Shown: one piece after another, positions 6,963 through 9,335 of the stretch
Layout of the letters: every line of letters starts with the position of its first letter
How positions within the stretch are numbered: position 1 is the stretch's first letter
Source: a bacterium
Lineage (GTDB): Bacteria > Krumholzibacteriota > Krumholzibacteriia > Krumholzibacteriales > Krumholzibacteriaceae
NCBI GenBank assembly: GCA_017885175.1
Contig: JAFNGP010000115.1
Span: forward strand, 1 to 9,335
Direction of reading: 5' to 3'
DNA length: 9,335 nucleotides
Notes under the pieces: model-generated
Databases searched by the model: none
The model's input: only the letters and a program-made list of their open reading frames with translations
What the model was told of the DNA's origin: nothing
Translations under genes and position numbers: made by a program

Positions 6963-7016
6963 CCGGTTCTTGAACGCTTCTTGGGGGGATTCGGCATATG
7001 GCCGCTCGAGAACCGG
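6963..7016. repeat. Large inverted repeat in the propeller gene leader
   Basis: CCGGTTCT (6963-6970) is perfectly complementary to AGAACCGG (7009-7016). The stem extends inward through a T-G wobble and two more pairs to 11 bp. Inside the loop, CGGC (6992-6995) can pair with GCCG (7001-7004) around ATATG. No run of T follows, so it is not a standard intrinsic terminator. It lies 33 bp before the ATG at 7050 and could be an mRNA leader structure or a protein-binding site. Confidence 0.45.
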
Positions 7017-7037
7017 CCCTGTCAGATACAGCGCCAG

Positions 7038-7043
7038 AGGAGG
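7038..7043 (+). promoter_or_regulatory. Strong ribosome binding site of the propeller gene
   Basis: AGGAGG, extended to AGAGGAGGT, stands six bases before the ATG at 7050. It is the best-formed ribosome site in the window and suggests high expression of the secreted protein. It fixes the start of a reading frame that stays open to the window edge. Confidence 0.75.
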
Positions 7044-7049
7044 TGCATC

Positions 7050-9335
7050 ATGAAATTCAAGATAACTGGCATCTGTATCGCATTGCTCCTGCTTCTCACG
7101 GGCTCTGCTTTCGCGCAGTGGAATCTTGAATATCAGGTTCAGCTAAACTACGGTTTTAATGCCGTTCATTTCCCTTCCGCCAGCGTCGGGTACATCGTGG
7201 GATCCGGCGGCACGATCTTCAAGACGATCGACGGCGGCTCGACGTGGGCTCAGCAGACGTCGCCTACCGCGAACGCGCTCAACGACGTGTTCTTCACCGA
7301 TGAGCTCACCGGCTGGGCGGTCGGAGCGGGCGGCACGATTGCCTACACGACCGACGGCTCGACGTGGACTCTTCTCGCGCCGGCCATCACGACGGTGGCG
7401 CTCAACGGCGTGTCGTGCGTCGGTTCGAACGTCTGGGTCGGCGGCGGCGCCGACAACGCCAAATGCCAGATCTACTACACGACGAACAGCGGCGCCCATT
7501 GGGACACCGTTGCCGTCGCGAACAATCCGTCGACCGACATGTGCAACGATCTGTCGTTCTACGACGCCAGCACCGGCTACGCGGCGCTCGACGGCAACGG
7601 CATCATGTACACGACGAACGGCGGCGTCAACTGGACCAAGTCCGTCATGAACCTCGGTCCGTACCCGTACACGCGGAGCGATATCGAGTGCATTCTTTCG
7701 GTCAACGCGACGACAGCGGTCGCCGGCGGCTGGGGATCGAGTGTCGGCCCGCAGCCGACTATCATCCTCGTTTCGACGGACAACGGCGTGAACTTCGGCA
7801 GCCCGAACACGAGCTATCCGTGGGCTACCTACAGCTACGGCTACGGCTTCGCCCTGTTCGGCGACGGCGAGGCCATGCTCGTCGGCGGCGGAACCCAGTC
7901 CTCCGGCATCTCTATTCACGGCACGGGCGCGGGCTTGACCACCTGGACGAGGTATCCCGCGTTCTACGGAGAGGCCATCCAGGACGCCTGCGTGCTGCCC
8001 GGCACGAACAAGGTCGTCGCCGTGGGAGACGCGGGGCTCATCGCGCTCTCGAGCGACCGCGGAACCACCTGGACATTTGCGTACGACGGGGGCATGCCGT
8101 TCCAGGGGATTCAGGATTTCGCCGATCTGGGCATGAACAAGATCCTGGGTGCCGGCGCGGGCGGCGCGCTGCTTCTCTTCGATCTCGCCGCCGGCACGCA
8201 CCGGTACATGATGGCGGCCCCCAACAGCTGGGGCCCGACGACCATCGGCGACCTCGATTACGTCATCAATCCGGATAACCCCTCCGGGGGAGTGGTCAGG
8301 GATTCGACGTACAACGACATAATCTACTTGAGCGGCGGCAACAAATACCTCTGCAAGTCGTACAACGGCGGGAAGAGCTGGACGGAGCTCTTTCACTCGA
8401 ATTCGCTCGCCGATGCGTACATGAGCATGTACTGGTTCCATCCGGATACCGGCTTCGTCGTCGGCCACAAGGCCATCGGCAACAACCGGGACGAGGTCAT
8501 CTGGAAGACGGTCGACGGCGGAGTCACCCTCACCGAGATCGTTCCTCCGAGCCTTCCGGGAACGAACATGCAGTGGAACGGCATCGATTTCGCGCCGACC
8601 AACCGCAAAGTCGGCGTCGTCGTCGGAGACGACAACTATATCCGTTACACGACGGACGGCGGCGTGACCTGGCCGCTCGCGACCGAGAATATCGTGACGG
8701 GCACCCTCGACCTCGAAGAAGTGGTCATGATCAACTCGACGACGGGCTACGCCGTCGGCGACAACGGAACGCTCGTCAAGACGATCGACGGCGGAGCGAA
8801 CTGGCTCGTGCAGACCGTTCCGTGGGGTACGAAGAACCTGCTCGATATCGAGGTCAACACGCCGAATCGGTTGTGGGTGTCGGGCGTCGATCAGCTCCTC
8901 TACTACTCGACGGACGGCGGCGCGAACTGGACGAACGCCGACGTGACGCCCATCGTATCGACGTATGACGTCCTGGCGGTTCACTTCCAGGGACCGGCCG
9001 GCGTTCTCTGGGTCGGCTGTCATTATTCCAACGTCTACAGCCGCACCGACGCGGCGGTGACGGGCGCCGACGCCCCGAAGCTGCCGTTCGCGCTGAACCA
9101 GAACTATCCGAACCCGTTCAATCCGTCCACGACGATCCAGTTTGCGATCGCGAAGGACGGCCATGTCGGCCTCAACGTCTATGACGTCAGCGGCAGGCTC
9201 GTCGCGACGGTTATGGACGAGAATCTCAAGGCAGGCAATCACACGGTAACGTTCAACGCGGATAAGCTCGCGACCGGCGTCTATTTCTACAAGCTCTCGA
9301 CGAGCTCGGGAGAAATGACCCGGAAGATGGTCATC
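7050..9335 (+). CDS. Secreted Ycf48/BNR-type beta-propeller protein with T9SS type A-like sorting domain (3' end cut by window)
   Basis: The open frame encodes 762 residues and runs off the window. The signal peptide (core 8-21) is cleaved at AFA/Q, 22-23. Residues about 40-635 are degenerate repeats of roughly 40-54 residues. Each has a GYAVG-like strand and an Asp-box motif of the form T-x-D-G-G-x-x-W. Motif aromatic residues fall at W66, W106, W151, W195, F249, W299, W341, W444, W541, W585 and W627, with Leu494 replacing Trp in one copy. About 12-13 blades suggest two stacked propellers, as in Ycf48-like and sialidase/BNR-type folds, but no catalytic set is visible. From residue about 675, the stretch starting LPFALNQNYPNPFNP and continuing to NVYDVSGRLV, LATGVYFYKL and RKMVI matches the T9SS sorting module, so the stop is probably only a few codons beyond the window. 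Despite the Ycf48 resemblance, photosystem assembly is unlikely. It likely acts on or outside the cell surface; its ligand is unknown. The fold and export calls are firm. Confidence 0.88.
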   Translation, partial: MKFKITGICIALLLLLTGSAFAQWNLEYQVQLNYGFNAVHFPSASVGYIVGSGGTIFKTIDGGSTWAQQTSPTANALNDVFFTDELTGWAVGAGGTIAYTTDGSTWTLLAPAITTVALNGVSCVGSNVWVGGGADNAKCQIYYTTNSGAHWDTVAVANNPSTDMCNDLSFYDASTGYAALDGNGIMYTTNGGVNWTKSVMNLGPYPYTRSDIECILSVNATTAVAGGWGSSVGPQPTIILVSTDNGVNFGSPNTSYPWATYSYGYGFALFGDGEAMLVGGGTQSSGISIHGTGAGLTTWTRYPAFYGEAIQDACVLPGTNKVVAVGDAGLIALSSDRGTTWTFAYDGGMPFQGIQDFADLGMNKILGAGAGGALLLFDLAAGTHRYMMAAPNSWGPTTIGDLDYVINPDNPSGGVVRDSTYNDIIYLSGGNKYLCKSYNGGKSWTELFHSNSLADAYMSMYWFHPDTGFVVGHKAIGNNRDEVIWKTVDGGVTLTEIVPPSLPGTNMQWNGIDFAPTNRKVGVVVGDDNYIRYTTDGGVTWPLATENIVTGTLDLEEVVMINSTTGYAVGDNGTLVKTIDGGANWLVQTVPWGTKNLLDIEVNTPNRLWVSGVDQLLYYSTDGGANWTNADVTPIVSTYDVLAVHFQGPAGVLWVGCHYSNVYSRTDAAVTGADAPKLPFALNQNYPNPFNPSTTIQFAIAKDGHVGLNVYDVSGRLVATVMDENLKAGNHTVTFNADKLATGVYFYKLSTSSGEMTRKMVI

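Larger units (their letters stand above)
6907..7049. other. Intergenic region between the receptor operon and the propeller gene
   Basis: This 143-bp gap has no supported gene. It contains an orphan SD-like sequence, a TAGAAT hexamer at 6942-6947 that resembles a -10 box but lacks a matching -35, and a large inverted repeat. TTGAAC at 6970-6975 is a possible -35, but the best -10 candidates downstream (CATATG region, 6995-7000) are poor. No U-tract terminator follows the barrel gene, so read-through into the propeller gene is possible. Confidence 0.5.

Noticed and set aside
6963..7016. Intrinsic terminator for the receptor operon
   Set aside because: The stem is followed by CCCTGTC, not a T-run, and the 32-base loop is too long for a typical terminator.
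7143..9242. A 699-codon open frame on the minus strand opposite the propeller gene
   Set aside because: It is rich in Arg, Val, Ala and Asp with no domain, signal peptide or repeats, as expected for an antisense frame of GC-rich repetitive coding DNA. The plus strand here has clear family motifs.
1..9335. CRISPR array, tRNA or rRNA genes, insertion sequence, prophage or integration site
   Set aside because: No regularly spaced identical repeats, no cloverleaf-like or rRNA-like sequence, no transposase or integrase motifs and no terminal inverted repeats were seen. The repeats in the propeller gene are protein-level blades.

Overview
The window is GC-rich bacterial DNA. All five genes lie on the + strand and all five encode exported proteins. 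The last one ends in the module that follows 'LNQNYPNPFNPSTT', which resembles the type IX secretion (T9SS) type A sorting domain. With a TonB-dependent receptor carrying a carboxypeptidase-regulatory-like N-terminal domain, this points to the Fibrobacteres-Chlorobi-Bacteroidetes (FCB) superphylum. The GC-rich codon use and a sigma70-like rather than Bacteroides-type promoter fit one of its GC-rich or candidate phyla better than classical Bacteroides. The exact phylum is inference.

Layout: positions 1-304 are non-coding. They carry a sigma70-like promoter (TTGACG, 17-bp spacer, GACAAT) whose -35 box lies inside an inverted repeat, a candidate operator. Then comes a tight four-gene operon. Gene 1 (305-3124) is a TonB-dependent outer-membrane receptor. 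Genes 2 and 3 (3126-4289 and 4286-5407) are tandem paralogous lipoproteins. Each has an N-terminal beta-sandwich-like module and a lamin-tail-like (LTD-like) module; from memory the type resembles DUF4876. Gene 4 (5428-6906) is an outer-membrane beta-barrel-type protein, possibly DUF6850. Spacings are 1 bp, a 4-bp ATGA overlap, and about 20 bp, which argues for one transcript and translational coupling. A 143-bp gap (6907-7049) holds an orphan Shine-Dalgarno-like sequence and an 11-bp-stem inverted repeat. Gene 5 (7050 to beyond 9335) is a secreted Ycf48/BNR-type beta-propeller protein with the T9SS-like sorting tail, cut by the window end very near its natural C-terminus.

Working together (inference): the receptor would be the energised outer-membrane gate, and the two lipoproteins its accessory or ligand-capture partners, taking the place of a SusD-type lipoprotein, which is absent. 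The small barrel would be a further outer-membrane component. The substrate cannot be read from the sequence. The propeller protein is a separate transcriptional unit or a weakly linked one, exported and probably surface-attached or released by T9SS. The most interesting item is the receptor / paired LTD-like lipoprotein / barrel cassette, whose mechanism I do not recognise as described.
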